64,000 nt of DNA from a virus (IMGVR_UViG_3300008116_000014:26659-90658), one strand, 5' to 3'; positions 7,714 to 18,089 are shown, counted from the stretch's first letter. Notes: generated by a model from the sequence alone, not told the origin. Numbers and translations: made by a program.

Positions 7714-8455
7714 AAATATAAATAAAATCCATACTCCGTGTAAAGATTGTGTATTTGCAAAATATGAAAATAATACCCAGATAGATTGTGAACTAGACTA
7801 TATATCCAAATACAAAACTAAAAATATAGAGATACTAGAAGCCTATGATAATAGTAAAGAATTCTACATTATTAATGGGAAAAAATGTATTGGATACAGA
7901 GAAGATAAGTGGTTCGATAGGTTTGATTTGAAAGATAGTTCTATAAAGGATAAGATTGATAAATATAATGAGCTTAATAATCTTGATTATTTATTAGTAG
8001 TTGATCTTAAAAAGATAAGTATAAATCAATTAGAGGATATTCTAGAACAAGTTGATACACTGGATATCAAGCCTAAAAAATTAGTTATTATTAGATATGC
8101 TGATAATATGGGTTTTCCATATGAAATGTTAAAAAACCTACTGGATAAATATGCTAAGAATTATGTGTGGCGTATTCAAACTATATTGGATCCATTATTA
8201 ACATTTGATAATATACTAAAAAATATTGTGTCATTAAATTCTAATCGATTTATTGTATCTCTTACTAACTATAATACAGACCTAAAGAAACTTATTGATC
8301 ACACAAACAAAGTTGTCCATTATGACCTGGATCAATTCAATATTGTTTCCAATCAAAATAAAGACTGCTTAGTATTTAGTCGTGGCATTTATGCTTTTGA
8401 AATTTTTAATGGTCAAAACCTACTGGATAATGAATCTAATTATACAATCATATGA
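7703..8455 (+). CDS. Unknown protein, Cys-containing N-terminus, glycan operon
   Basis: A 250-residue protein that overlaps the glycosyltransferase before it by 11 bases and the nucleotidyltransferase after it by 4. The N-terminus has CKDCVFAKY and later Cys residues (IDCELD, KKCIGY), a possible metal or Fe-S site. The middle (LVIIRYADNMGFPYEML ...) has the alternating pattern of an alpha/beta glycosyltransferase-like domain, but I see no DxD. I do not recognise the family. Its place suggests work in the same glycan pathway. Confidence 0.6.
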   Translation: MLNENINKIHTPCKDCVFAKYENNTQIDCELDYISKYKTKNIEILEAYDNSKEFYIINGKKCIGYREDKWFDRFDLKDSSIKDKIDKYNELNNLDYLLVVDLKKISINQLEDILEQVDTLDIKPKKLVIIRYADNMGFPYEMLKNLLDKYAKNYVWRIQTILDPLLTFDNILKNIVSLNSNRFIVSLTNYNTDLKKLIDHTNKVVHYDLDQFNIVSNQNKDCLVFSRGIYAFEIFNGQNLLDNESNYTII

Positions 8456-9084
8456 ATATTATTATTCTTGGCGATAAATATCAGAAAAGAATGAAATCAC
8501 GAGGCTGTGTTGGTTTAATAAAGTTACAAAATAAGAACATATTACATCACCAATATAAAATACTTACCAATAAGTTTGCACTATCAAAAATAGTATATAT
8601 CTACGGGTTTGATAATAAGAGATTACTATCTTATCTTGAAAAAAATAATCAAGCATATAGTCAACTTGAATTTGTTCATAATAACAGATATGATCAATAT
8701 AATAATGCTTACAGTCTTTCTTTAGTTAAGGAATATCTAGACGATGATCTTTTAATAATGTTTGGAGATAAAATTCTAACCGCTAATACCTTTAGTAAGT
8801 TTGATAGTAGTAAGTTTTCACAAATTTTTATAGATCATAATTCGCAGTCTAAACTAGGATGTATTATTCATAATAATAAAGTAGAGAATATTTGTTATGA
8901 TCTTGACAATAACCTATCTGAAATTTACTTTATTTCACGGGATCAAGCACAAGATCTAAAAAAAATAGTATCTAATCCATCATTTTACAATTACTTTGTA
9001 TTTGAGCTATTAAATAAAATGATTGATTCAAATCAAACCATAGTTCCACATTTCATTAACAAAAAGACCTCTAATGCGATATAG
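8452..9084 (+). CDS. Sugar/choline nucleotidyltransferase-like protein
   Basis: A 210-residue protein with the outline of a GT-A-type nucleotidyltransferase: MNIIILGDKYQKRMKSRG at the N-terminus in place of the usual glycine-rich signature with a basic residue, then NNRYDQYNNAYSLSLVKEYL (about 77-96) and DDLLIMFGDKIL (about 98-109). This pattern is seen in LicC-like cytidylyltransferases and sugar-1-phosphate nucleotidyltransferases. The N-terminal loop is not canonical, so activity is uncertain. It may supply an activated sugar or alcohol to the neighbouring transferases. Confidence 0.6.
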   Translation: MNIIILGDKYQKRMKSRGCVGLIKLQNKNILHHQYKILTNKFALSKIVYIYGFDNKRLLSYLEKNNQAYSQLEFVHNNRYDQYNNAYSLSLVKEYLDDDLLIMFGDKILTANTFSKFDSSKFSQIFIDHNSQSKLGCIIHNNKVENICYDLDNNLSEIYFISRDQAQDLKKIVSNPSFYNYFVFELLNKMIDSNQTIVPHFINKKTSNAI

Positions 9085-9436
9085 TATATTTTCAACAGAT
9101 ATAGCAAAAGATATTGATCTAATAGAAAGAATAAAAACTTTTCTTTACAATAATACTGATATAGAAGACTTTTTTATTTTTAGTGATGAGACTATGTGTT
9201 TATTGCATGATCATAGTTCATTGCCAACTTTTTATACTGTAGGATATAATGGCACTATAATATTTTTGACGGTTCAAGACTATCTGTTATTCAGAGATAA
9301 GGCGAATGGGGATATAGCAGTATTTCTAAATAAAGAAGACCTATCAAATATTGATCGTAGTACGATAAAAAATCACAAAATCATTATTGAGGATGTTGAT
9401 TCGACTTTAAAATGGGTGCCGAGCTATGGATTATAA
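9074..9436 (+). CDS. Hypothetical protein, glycan operon
   Basis: A 120-residue protein that starts inside the end of the preceding gene and ends inside the start of the endonuclease gene at 9426. It reads as a mixed alpha/beta fold (FFIFSDETMCLLHDHS, GTIIFLTVQDYLLF, HKIIIEDVDST). I do not recognise it. The pattern 'strand then D' might suggest a small Rossmann-like domain acting with the nucleotidyltransferase, but nothing in it proves this. Confidence 0.55.
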   Translation: MRYSIFSTDIAKDIDLIERIKTFLYNNTDIEDFFIFSDETMCLLHDHSSLPTFYTVGYNGTIIFLTVQDYLLFRDKANGDIAVFLNKEDLSNIDRSTIKNHKIIIEDVDSTLKWVPSYGL

Positions 9437-10220
9437 CAAACTGTCTGATAAACAAAAAAGAGAGCTGCTTAGTAAAGAATATGAAACCAATAATAAAAGC
9501 TTTAAAGATATAGCCGATAGTGTTGGTACATACGCTAATAAGATAAGACGAGATGCTATTAAATTAGGAATAAAAATCAGAGATAAAAGCGAGGCCCAAA
9601 AGAATGCTCTTCAACGTGGAAAAGCAGTTCATCCAACAAAAGGAACAACAAGACCAGAAAGCATAAAAACTAAGATAGGGCTTGGTGTTATGCAATCATG
9701 GGAGGATATGGATGATCAAACACTGAATGATAGAAAAAATAAAGCCAGAATAAATTGGGAAAGTTTATCGCAGGATAAAAAAGATAATATTCTAAGAGAA
9801 GCTAATAGCGCTGTAAGAGAAGCTAGTAAACAAGGATCAAAACTTGAAAAGTTTCTACTGCAACAGTTGATTCAAGACGGATACAAGGTTGAATTTCATA
9901 AAGAGCAATCATTATTAAATACCAAATTGCAGATTGATCTATTTCTACCTACTCTGAATATAGCCATAGAGGTTGATGGACCATCGCACTTTAAGCCCGT
10001 ATGGGGTGATGATAATCTTAAGCGTAATAAGGGTTATGATAATAAAAAGACAGGATTAATTCTTGGTAAAGGACTCGTGCTAATAAGAATCAAACAAACC
10101 AAAGATTTTTCTAAAGCGCGAGGAATAACAATCTATAATGAACTAAAAATCCATATAGAGTCTATCAAAAACAAATTTCCGGATAAAGATAATAGGAACT
10201 TAGAAATAGGAGACAATTAA
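9426..10220 (+). CDS. Free-standing homing endonuclease, Vsr/DUF559-like
   Basis: A 264-residue protein with an N-terminal helix-turn-helix-like part (NKSFKDIADSVGTYANKIRRDA, about 22-43), a basic linker like those of homing enzymes (GTTRPESIKTKIG), and a C-terminal nuclease core: LQIDLFLP, then IAIEVDGPSHF (about 178-188), then VLIRIK. The Asp, Glu-x-Asp-Gly and His pattern is that of Vsr-like and DUF559 nucleases, the fold also reported for endonucleases tied to fractured, split-intein genes. It stands between the glycan operon and a recombination gene. Whether it homes into a nearby site or belongs to another intein is not visible here. Confidence 0.7.
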   Translation: MDYNKLSDKQKRELLSKEYETNNKSFKDIADSVGTYANKIRRDAIKLGIKIRDKSEAQKNALQRGKAVHPTKGTTRPESIKTKIGLGVMQSWEDMDDQTLNDRKNKARINWESLSQDKKDNILREANSAVREASKQGSKLEKFLLQQLIQDGYKVEFHKEQSLLNTKLQIDLFLPTLNIAIEVDGPSHFKPVWGDDNLKRNKGYDNKKTGLILGKGLVLIRIKQTKDFSKARGITIYNELKIHIESIKNKFPDKDNRNLEIGDN

Positions 10221-10954
10221 TGGCCAGACCCAAAAAAGAAGTTACACAAACCGTTAACGATGGCATATCTTTTGAGGTTGAGGTCAATGCAAAAACTGTA
10301 TCACCTAATGATTTGGAATGGACTGATCATGTATTGGGATTATTAAATGAAGATGAAAAAATTAGTGGTAATCCTACCACAGATGGATTAAGGCGTATAT
10401 TTGAAAAGGTCTTAAATTGTACAGTTATAGAAGCCAGACCAGAAGTTGTTCAATCACCAGATTTGGCAAATGAACGTCGAGCCACCGTAGTTTATAGTAT
10501 AGGCTATGTTTTAAATGATCCTGATCTACCAGAGTCACTTAAATATCGGTCTGTTAGTGCCGCAGCAGACGTTTACTGGGGCAACTGTGATAAGATTTAT
10601 CGTAATCATCCTGTTGCTGTTGCAGAAACGCGTGCAGAAGGACGAGCATTAAGAAAAGCTCTTAAATTACGAAAAGTTGTTACCGCTGACGAAATTGCTA
10701 AGGAAGTTGTGGATCATAGTAGCGAAAGTAGTAATAACACCATAAATACTAGCCAATTAAATTTCTTTGATGTTTTTGGTAAACGGCTAAACGTAAACAT
10801 CAAAAAACTGCTAGATCACCTTGCTATTAATAGTTCTAATGTTTATAATATCTCATACGATGATGCTGTAAAAACTATAGCCACATTGTCAGGATATCAA
10901 CAAAGTAATGATATTCCAACAGAAGTTCTTGGATATGACTCCAACTGGAAGTAG
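10220..10954 (+). CDS. Conserved phage protein, possible recombination/ssDNA annealing role
   Basis: A 244-residue protein beginning MARPKKE and preceded by AGGAGA. The centre has DGLRRIFEKVL, RATVVYSIGYVL and AVAETRAEGRALRKALKL (about 134-151). The last motif, an aligned helix rich in Ala, Arg and Glu, resembles the helix found in Rad52/Erf-type annealing proteins and in a widespread phage family of unknown role. It sits upstream of a zinc-ribbon gene often seen beside recombination genes. I would call it recombination-associated with low confidence; the family itself is clearly conserved in phages. Confidence 0.55.
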   Translation: MARPKKEVTQTVNDGISFEVEVNAKTVSPNDLEWTDHVLGLLNEDEKISGNPTTDGLRRIFEKVLNCTVIEARPEVVQSPDLANERRATVVYSIGYVLNDPDLPESLKYRSVSAAADVYWGNCDKIYRNHPVAVAETRAEGRALRKALKLRKVVTADEIAKEVVDHSSESSNNTINTSQLNFFDVFGKRLNVNIKKLLDHLAINSSNVYNISYDDAVKTIATLSGYQQSNDIPTEVLGYDSNWK

Positions 10955-10961
10955 GTGAATT

Positions 10962-11291
10962 ATGAAAGTTAAATATAAAGTTAGCGATAAACTAGAATTT
11001 GAATTAGAGGGAAGTGGACAAAAAGAAGTTTTTAAGGAATTAGCATTAATTCAGGAAATCTTTGGTGAGGAATATTGTGGACTTTGTAAAAGTCATAATC
11101 TAAAGTTTGTGGTTCGTAATGTGGAAGGTAATGACTATTATGAATTAAGATGTTCAGAATGTGGAGCATTATTAGCTTTTGGTCAACACAAAAAAGGAGG
11201 CACATTATTTCCAAAACGTAAAGATGATGATGGAAACTACTTACCAAATAAAGGTTGGCACAAATGGAGCAAAGACTCTAAGGATAAATAA
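10962..11291 (+). CDS. Zinc-ribbon phage protein
   Basis: A 109-residue protein with CGLC at 39-42 and CSEC at 62-65, a four-cysteine zinc ribbon, in a pattern known from many phage proteins: a beta-rich N-terminus, IQEIFG, the ribbon, and a basic tail with LPNKGWHKW. It is seven bases after the preceding gene and has AGGTG before the ATG. It is probably a nucleic-acid-binding partner of the recombination protein upstream. Its true role is unknown. Confidence 0.65.
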   Translation: MKVKYKVSDKLEFELEGSGQKEVFKELALIQEIFGEEYCGLCKSHNLKFVVRNVEGNDYYELRCSECGALLAFGQHKKGGTLFPKRKDDDGNYLPNKGWHKWSKDSKDK

Positions 11292-14200
11292 TGAGCCCGC
11301 TTTATCTGTTGAATGGTAAATTGCTTATCAAAGACTCTAAATTGGCAACTAATGCTAATTGTTGTTGCTATATATGTAAACAACGTGGAACTTGCTCATG
11401 TGCAGGCGGACTAGAGATTACATATCAACAATTGTGGACAGAGGTTCAAAAATGGATAACTCTTGTAGGATCACTATGTGAACATAGTGGTATAGTAACT
11501 CCGATAGTATGCGGAGAATGGAAACCAAATGATGCCTATCTATCTAGAGGATGTTGTACACAACAGTGTTATGATATTTGGTATCGTCTATTAACGGATA
11601 TTGGGTATGACGAACAAACTATCAACAGCACATCCCCTGCTCAATTTGATATTTTGTGTAGTGGAACGACTTTAGACCCGGCTCAGGTTCCTGGATTGCC
11701 TATTGGAATAGGCTCATGTTCGGGTTTTGCTGGCATTCCATTCGACCGGGACTATGACTATGAGTACGGAGGGTATACTGACTCATGTATCATGGATAAA
11801 TATAAGCTGTTCATGCTAAGTATTGATCCAAAATTATCTGGACTACCAGTACCAAGAGCACGTATACACCCAACACTATTCTATTTTAGTGATGGTTTTT
11901 CTAGGGAGGATAGACCAGTCACTTCATATAATGATATAGAATTTGCACATATAAAAATAGATCCTTTAGCTTTTGATGGTAACTTATGTTTTTCTAATAC
12001 AGAACAAAATGTAGTTACACAATTATTTAGTTCAGGATCATATGCGCCATATTCTGGTACTACATATTATGAAAATCGGGGTGATTGTATAAGATGTTTT
12101 GGTTCTTTATATAAATTAGGTACACCTGATTTTCTAGATAGAGATACTACTGAATCATTCATGAGCGGATGCTTAATGAATCAAACTAGCGGAGATATGG
12201 TAGGTTACACAGAATTTTTTATTGGTACAAATATTATGTTATCAGGATCAGAATGTACTCAATCAAGATTTAAAGATGATATTCCTATCAAACCATATGG
12301 CATATTATTAAATGAATTAGGAAATCCAGATAATGTATTTCCAGAAGAAAATAGGGGGGAGCTTAATAATCAAGATGATAGTGAATATAAACCTGGATAT
12401 ATGAACCCAGCATTTACACCATCAGATATTGGAAATTTTTATTATGAAATAAATACGATAAAAAGCTCAACATCGGGCGCAATTGTTGATGATCAACTAT
12501 TTAGTGATAATCCTTATGATTATTTTTATGAATTTGAAGTATCCTATAAATATGCTATTACTTGGGATAATCCTGATAGCCTTGATCCTCCTCCGGTTTA
12601 CTATCCATTTACTAATAAATGGAATATAAAATACGGTCCAATTTATCCTAATCCTAATTATACTCCAAGACATATTATAACATCACACAACGCTAATTAT
12701 GAAAATGATCCTAGAATTCCACGACCAAGCGAATGGTGGACAAGTTCAAAATATTATCAATCTGATTCTGTATTAGTTAGTGATTATAATTTTAAGGATA
12801 TTTTATTAGAATCGGGGGTTCATTGGGGAACCACAATGACTTTAAAATGGGATAGTCCTATATTCGTAGGAAATAATAATTATGACTATGAAGATATTCC
12901 TTTTAGATCAATCAGCGGAACAACGTTTCCTCCTGTGATAACACTTAGTACAACAGGATTAGATACTGGAGCCACATTTAGTCCCATACTAATCGAAAAA
13001 TTAGGGGTATGGAGCATATCGGGTGTTGAAATATCTGGTAATGCCAATAACTATGAAAATAATCAGAAGTTAAAAATAGAAGTATCAGATGGTGATACTA
13101 TTGAAGAAAATGCTATTATAAAACTATTAACACAACCTTCTGGTACAATATCAGATGAGCAACCCTCATTAATTGCTAAAATTAGTGGCTCAAATCAATC
13201 GGCTAATATTACTACTACATGGAGTAAATTAGAAAATAACCATTGGCAACCATCTTTCGAGTTGACTAATAAAGGAGCTAATTATAGCGATTTAATCATA
13301 CCAATAGTATTTCATACTGGCATAGCAACACAAACAGTAATTCCATCAGTTGGAAGTGCGGTACTAAATACTGTAGTTCCTACATTTACTATAAATATAA
13401 TTACTAGTACCGGATCTGGGGCACAGTTAAATATAAATAATATACTAAAAAACATACCGGAGGGCCCGTATCGTAATCCTTGGGACCCGGCGGATCAATG
13501 GAAATTACGCCCAAAATCATGGTTTTTTGAATTTAGAAGTTATGCTTACCCTGGAGAAGGTCCATGGATTAGTACTGGTTCTGGTTATACTAATCAAGAT
13601 TATATAGAAATTATTGTGCAGCCAGAGTCAACCATACTAGGCAATAATGTTGGATCTACGATTCAAAGATCTGCTCCTAATATATGGAGAATAAATTTAG
13701 ATGTAAATAATAATGGAAGTATTAAAACCGTATTTCCAGGATTACCCATCAACCCATATACAGAAAATTTTTGTCTCAAAACACAACAAATAAATAGTAT
13801 ATATTTTATAGATACAATAGGCTATTATGATTATTATGAACCCCCCAGAACAACTTATGGGGAATATTATAGAGAATCATTAGGTGAAATTCCTGCTACG
13901 ATACTAATTGAAAATAGTGGGAAATATTATAGAGAGATGGTTGATAAAAATTTCTCTATAAAACCTATTAGCGGTCCATGTATTAAAAATATTAAGATGG
14001 ATATATGGCATCCTGGACCATGTGGGATAAATGAAGAACTCAAAGCAGAAACTAGTATTGGAACTCCATGGGAATCACCTCATAGTGGAATGAATATTAC
14101 TATACAAAATTCTGAATTAATAGATCCTAACGCCAATTTTTTAAATACAAAATGGTTAAAAAATCATACATTTATAGATCCACAAAGAAGTGTATCATCA

Positions 14201-15136
14201 TCTGGCTATGATTTGGATAATCAATATCTATTACTATTCAAGGAAGATACGACACTAAAATATAGAGTAAAACAAGTATTAAGTAATACTAGACTTAAAC
14301 TAGAAACCTTGGCGGGCGAACCAGCATATGATGAGATAAATAGTAATAATTCTTACTATATTGGCGGTAAATATTATGGTAATTTAGAACAATTTTATTA
14401 TTTTAAAACTTGGCAAAATGATCTCGGAGTAGACCAGTGCCCCGCTTTTGTGGGTAGCTATGGGTACAATTATATAATAAATCCTGGTGGTAGTGAGCTA
14501 TATAATGGCGCTACTTTCGAACCAATGTATTGGGAATATGCATGTCCTTGTGGTTTCTTAACAAATATGGTTCTAAGAGTGATTAAAACTGAGGCGTGTA
14601 ATGCTGCATATTATGATAATGATAAGTATTTCTTTCCTAGAGAGTGGTGGACCATATATGTTCAACACGATGGAACAAATTTGCTAACCAATAATTCTTT
14701 TCCCCTTAAGATATTTAAAACTAGTTGTCAAGAATCTACTAATAGTAATACTTTTTTCTGTAGTATGGCTACTGATTTTACATTAACTGGTGCGGCTCCG
14801 GATAATAAAGTGATACCGTGGGGAACTTTTGAAAATTATGGTGTAAATCCTTGTAGATATGACCTGGAAAACGATCCCTATTTTTGGGAAGATGATACTT
14901 ACATTAGCATACTACCATCAACAAATATTGAACTTATTGATGATCAGTTAGCTTGTATCGATCTGGAAGATTGTATTGCGAATGGGTACGGCTATTATCA
15001 TCACCCAACGGTCCCGGATTATGCCGACATGGAAGATCTTTTTATCAGATGTGATCAAACAGAACCAACAGGCGTATGGGCATCTGGCTATTATATCACA
15101 AGCTACTCACTCTTCCCATGTTCTGGAGGATATTAG
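11291..15136 (+). CDS. Very large Cys/Tyr/Asn-rich protein, probable virion or adhesin component
   Basis: A 1,281-residue protein. The N-terminus (LLNGKLLIKDSKLATNANCC...) has a Cys cluster: three adjacent Cys, then CKQRGTCSC. Further Cys pairs (RGCCTQQC at about 89-96, CPCGF near 1095) suggest disulfides or metal sites. The body is rich in Tyr, Asn, Ser and Gly with beta-strand repeats (for example ISGNANNYENN, TGSGAQLNINN), typical of fibre or surface proteins. I see no signal peptide or membrane segment. It is the only virion-like gene on the plus strand and directly precedes the glycosyltransferase cluster. It could be a receptor-binding or decoration protein. The family is not recognised. 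Confidence 0.6.
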   Translation: MSPLYLLNGKLLIKDSKLATNANCCCYICKQRGTCSCAGGLEITYQQLWTEVQKWITLVGSLCEHSGIVTPIVCGEWKPNDAYLSRGCCTQQCYDIWYRLLTDIGYDEQTINSTSPAQFDILCSGTTLDPAQVPGLPIGIGSCSGFAGIPFDRDYDYEYGGYTDSCIMDKYKLFMLSIDPKLSGLPVPRARIHPTLFYFSDGFSREDRPVTSYNDIEFAHIKIDPLAFDGNLCFSNTEQNVVTQLFSSGSYAPYSGTTYYENRGDCIRCFGSLYKLGTPDFLDRDTTESFMSGCLMNQTSGDMVGYTEFFIGTNIMLSGSECTQSRFKDDIPIKPYGILLNELGNPDNVFPEENRGELNNQDDSEYKPGYMNPAFTPSDIGNFYYEINTIKSSTSGAIVDDQLFSDNPYDYFYEFEVSYKYAITWDNPDSLDPPPVYYPFTNKWNIKYGPIYPNPNYTPRHIITSHNANYENDPRIPRPSEWWTSSKYYQSDSVLVSDYNFKDILLESGVHWGTTMTLKWDSPIFVGNNNYDYEDIPFRSISGTTFPPVITLSTTGLDTGATFSPILIEKLGVWSISGVEISGNANNYENNQKLKIEVSDGDTIEENAIIKLLTQPSGTISDEQPSLIAKISGSNQSANITTTWSKLENNHWQPSFELTNKGANYSDLIIPIVFHTGIATQTVIPSVGSAVLNTVVPTFTINIITSTGSGAQLNINNILKNIPEGPYRNPWDPADQWKLRPKSWFFEFRSYAYPGEGPWISTGSGYTNQDYIEIIVQPESTILGNNVGSTIQRSAPNIWRINLDVNNNGSIKTVFPGLPINPYTENFCLKTQQINSIYFIDTIGYYDYYEPPRTTYGEYYRESLGEIPATILIENSGKYYREMVDKNFSIKPISGPCIKNIKMDIWHPGPCGINEELKAETSIGTPWESPHSGMNITIQNSELIDPNANFLNTKWLKNHTFIDPQRSVSSSGYDLDNQYLLLFKEDTTLKYRVKQVLSNTRLKLETLAGEPAYDEINSNNSYYIGGKYYGNLEQFYYFKTWQNDLGVDQCPAFVGSYGYNYIINPGGSELYNGATFEPMYWEYACPCGFLTNMVLRVIKTEACNAAYYDNDKYFFPREWWTIYVQHDGTNLLTNNSFPLKIFKTSCQESTNSNTFFCSMATDFTLTGAAPDNKVIPWGTFENYGVNPCRYDLENDPYFWEDDTYISILPSTNIELIDDQLACIDLEDCIANGYGYYHHPTVPDYADMEDLFIRCDQTEPTGVWASGYYITSYSLFPCSGGY

Positions 15137-15199
15137 TTATTTATATTTCGCAAGATGTTGTATTGATCCATCTTAACCACAAATGAAATAGAAAATAAA

Positions 15200-16840
15200 A
15201 TGAATAAAAACAATAATAGAATAGTATTCATAACAGGTATCTGGGATCTAAATAGAGATACTAGCAAACCTGAATGGCAGAGATCCTTTGATCATTATGT
15301 AACTAATTTTATTAGATTATTATCTGAAATGAAAGATCATAATTTAATTATTTTTATAGATCCATCATTAGAAGATTTGATATGGAAATATAGAGAAAAA
15401 AATAATACAAAAATCTATTATCATTCTAAGGACCAGTTTAAAGGATCTTTTTTTCCATTTTTTGATCAAGTTCAAGAGATTAGAAATAATCCAGAGTGGT
15501 ATAATCAAGTTGGCTGGTTAAAAGATAGTACTCAAGCCTCACTGGAATATTATAATCCCATGGTAATGAGTAAGATGTTTTTATTACACAATGCTAAACT
15601 ATTTAATCCATTTGATAGTGAATATTTTTATTGGATAGATGGTGGAATAACCAATACTCTGAGTTTGGGTTATTTTCATAATCAAACAGTATTAAATAAT
15701 CTAATTAGTCTTAGTTCTAAATTTTTATTCATATGTTTTCCATATGAAACAAATAGCGAGATTCATGGATTTAATATTGACGGAATGAGAAAATATGCCA
15801 ACAATGAAAATGTTAATAGAGTAGCTCGTGGTGGATTTTTTGGAGGTCACAAAAGCCATATTAGTGAAGCAAATAACCTATACTACAATTTACTAAATTC
15901 TACTCTTAATGACGGATATATGGGAACTGAAGAAAGTATCTTTACGTTGATGACATATTTAGATCCGTATACCTATAATTTTGAAACTATTAATGATGAT
16001 GGATTAATATATACTTTCTTTGAGAAGTTACAAAATAATAGTTATAGTAATAGAATTAAAAATAGAGTTAATCTATATATCAATACATTTAACTCTCCTG
16101 ATCAATTACAGCTATTATTAGACTCTTTTGAAAAATATACTCCGGAATTTCTAAATAATTCTGTAGAAAAAATACTAATAAATAATAGTACACATACTGA
16201 TCTATTTGAACAATATGATACTATATCAGCAAAATATAATTTAGCAGAAAAAAGGATGGGGAATTTAGGAATTTGTGGGGCCAGACAATGGGCCGCAGAA
16301 CATTTTGATCAATCATCCTCTGACTTTATGGTGTTTTTTGAGGATGATATGCTTATGGACCTGAATGGTTTTTGTGCATTTGGATTCAATAAGAACACGA
16401 ATAGATTGTATAGTACCGTTATAGATATTATGAATAAAGAAAATTATGACTTTCTGAAATTCAGTTTTAGTGAATTTTATGGTCATAATGGAGATCAGTG
16501 GAGTTGGCATAATGTTCCAGAAACTAGAAAAAATGAATATTTTGGCAACAATTTAACAAAAAAACCACCAACACTATTTCATAATATTAAGAGCTTAAAT
16601 GGAATACCATATGCTGCTGGAGAGATTTACTATAGTAACTGGCCTCTTATAATAAATAAAGAAGGTAATAGGAAATGTTTTTTGGATACAAAATGGGCTC
16701 GGCCATATGAACAAACATGGATGAGTCATATTTATACTTTAACTAAAGAGAAAAGAGTAAAACCAGCAATACTATTAGCTAGTCCCATAACACATAATAG
16801 AGTATATCATTATCATGGATCAGAACGAAAAGAAAATTGA
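15200..16840 (+). CDS. HtrL/YibB-like plus GT-A-like two-domain glycosyltransferase
   Basis: A 546-residue protein. Residues 1-270 match the HtrL/YibB type: NNRIVFITGIWDLNRD, then VGWLKDSTQASLEYYNPMVM, YFYWIDGGI and ARGGFFGG. Residues 290-546 form a second, GT-A-like domain with VNLYINTFNSPDQLQLLLDS and the metal-binding acidic motif FFEDDM at about 374-379. The two domains suggest a bifunctional transferase. The end overlaps the start of the next glycosyltransferase by 26 bases. The sugar and acceptor are unknown. Confidence 0.75.
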   Translation: MNKNNNRIVFITGIWDLNRDTSKPEWQRSFDHYVTNFIRLLSEMKDHNLIIFIDPSLEDLIWKYREKNNTKIYYHSKDQFKGSFFPFFDQVQEIRNNPEWYNQVGWLKDSTQASLEYYNPMVMSKMFLLHNAKLFNPFDSEYFYWIDGGITNTLSLGYFHNQTVLNNLISLSSKFLFICFPYETNSEIHGFNIDGMRKYANNENVNRVARGGFFGGHKSHISEANNLYYNLLNSTLNDGYMGTEESIFTLMTYLDPYTYNFETINDDGLIYTFFEKLQNNSYSNRIKNRVNLYINTFNSPDQLQLLLDSFEKYTPEFLNNSVEKILINNSTHTDLFEQYDTISAKYNLAEKRMGNLGICGARQWAAEHFDQSSSDFMVFFEDDMLMDLNGFCAFGFNKNTNRLYSTVIDIMNKENYDFLKFSFSEFYGHNGDQWSWHNVPETRKNEYFGNNLTKKPPTLFHNIKSLNGIPYAAGEIYYSNWPLIINKEGNRKCFLDTKWARPYEQTWMSHIYTLTKEKRVKPAILLASPITHNRVYHYHGSERKEN

Positions 16841-18089
16841 TACAATCTTTATTCAGATAGCCTCCTACAGAGATCCTCAATTATTATACACAATTAAAGA
16901 TTGTTTAGATAAAGCACAATATCCAGAAAATTTAAGATTTGCTATTTGTTGGCAGCATTGTGATAATGATACTTGGGATCATCTTAATGACTATATTTAT
17001 GATAGTAGATTTAAAATTATAGATATAGACTACAAAGACAGTAAAGGAGTTTGTTGGGCTAGAAATTTGGTTCAAAACTTATACCAGGGAGAAACCTATA
17101 CGCTACAAATAGATAGTCATCATAGGTTTGCACAAAATTGGGATACAACACTAATAGAGATGTTGAAATCACTACAGGATAAAGGATATCACAAACCACT
17201 TATTACTGCCTATATTCCAAGTTTTGATCCAGATAATGATCCTGCGGCCAGAGTTCAGGAACCTTGGAAGATGACCTTTGATAGATTTATACCAGAAGGA
17301 GCAGTATTCTTCCTTCCTGCGTCATTTAATCCAACAATCGATAAATTAGATGAACCATTAATGGGACGGTTCTATAGTGCTCATTTTGCGTTTACTCTTG
17401 GAATATTTTCTAAAGAAGTAAAACATGATCCAGAATACTATTTTCATGGTGAAGAAATTAGCATAGCAGCAAGAGCATTTACTCATGGTTATGATATCTT
17501 TTATCCTCATAAAGTAGTTTGCTGGCATGAATATACCAGAAAAGGACGAAGCAAACAGTGGGATGATGATAAATATTGGGTAGATCGTAATAATCATTGT
17601 CACCTAAGAAATAGAAAACTATTTGGTATGGATGGATTAGTTAACGATATTGATTTTGGTAAATATGGATTTGGCGATATACGATCATTAAGAGATTATG
17701 AAAAATATGCTGGATTAAATTTTAGTACCAGATCAATTACTCAAGATGTGGTTGATCATAAACCTCCCAAATTGGACAATATGCTTATTGATGATTCCAC
17801 CTTTAAGGGTAGTCTATTAAATATTTTTAAACATTGTATTGATATAGGATATAATCAAGTTCCACTAGAAGACTATGATTTTTGGGCTGTTGCTTTTAAG
17901 GATGAAAATGGACACGATATGTATAGACACGATGCTGATAAAGATGAAATTATAAGAATGAAAAATGATCCTGATGGATATTGTAAAGTATGGAGAACCT
18001 TTGAAACCTCTAAAAGACCATCTAGTTGGTTAGTTTGGCCTCATAGTGCTAGCCAAGGATGGAGTGAACCAATAATAGGAAATATATAA
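16815..18089 (+). CDS. GlcNAc-transferase-like enzyme (GT60-type)
   Basis: A 424-residue protein with the features of the GlcNAc transferase family that includes Skp1-hydroxyproline GlcNAc transferase: IFIQIASYRDPQLLYTIKDC (about 11-30), GVCWARNLVQNLY (about 77-89), YTLQIDSHHRF with the DxH site (about 95-105) and HGEEISIAARAFTHGYD (about 214). Such enzymes add GlcNAc to hydroxyl groups of proteins. A phage copy next to Ser/Thr-rich virion proteins suggests a protein acceptor, which is inference. It is the second gene of the overlapping cluster and shares bases with both neighbours. Confidence 0.8.
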   Translation: MDQNEKKIDTIFIQIASYRDPQLLYTIKDCLDKAQYPENLRFAICWQHCDNDTWDHLNDYIYDSRFKIIDIDYKDSKGVCWARNLVQNLYQGETYTLQIDSHHRFAQNWDTTLIEMLKSLQDKGYHKPLITAYIPSFDPDNDPAARVQEPWKMTFDRFIPEGAVFFLPASFNPTIDKLDEPLMGRFYSAHFAFTLGIFSKEVKHDPEYYFHGEEISIAARAFTHGYDIFYPHKVVCWHEYTRKGRSKQWDDDKYWVDRNNHCHLRNRKLFGMDGLVNDIDFGKYGFGDIRSLRDYEKYAGLNFSTRSITQDVVDHKPPKLDNMLIDDSTFKGSLLNIFKHCIDIGYNQVPLEDYDFWAVAFKDENGHDMYRHDADKDEIIRMKNDPDGYCKVWRTFETSKRPSSWLVWPHSASQGWSEPIIGNI

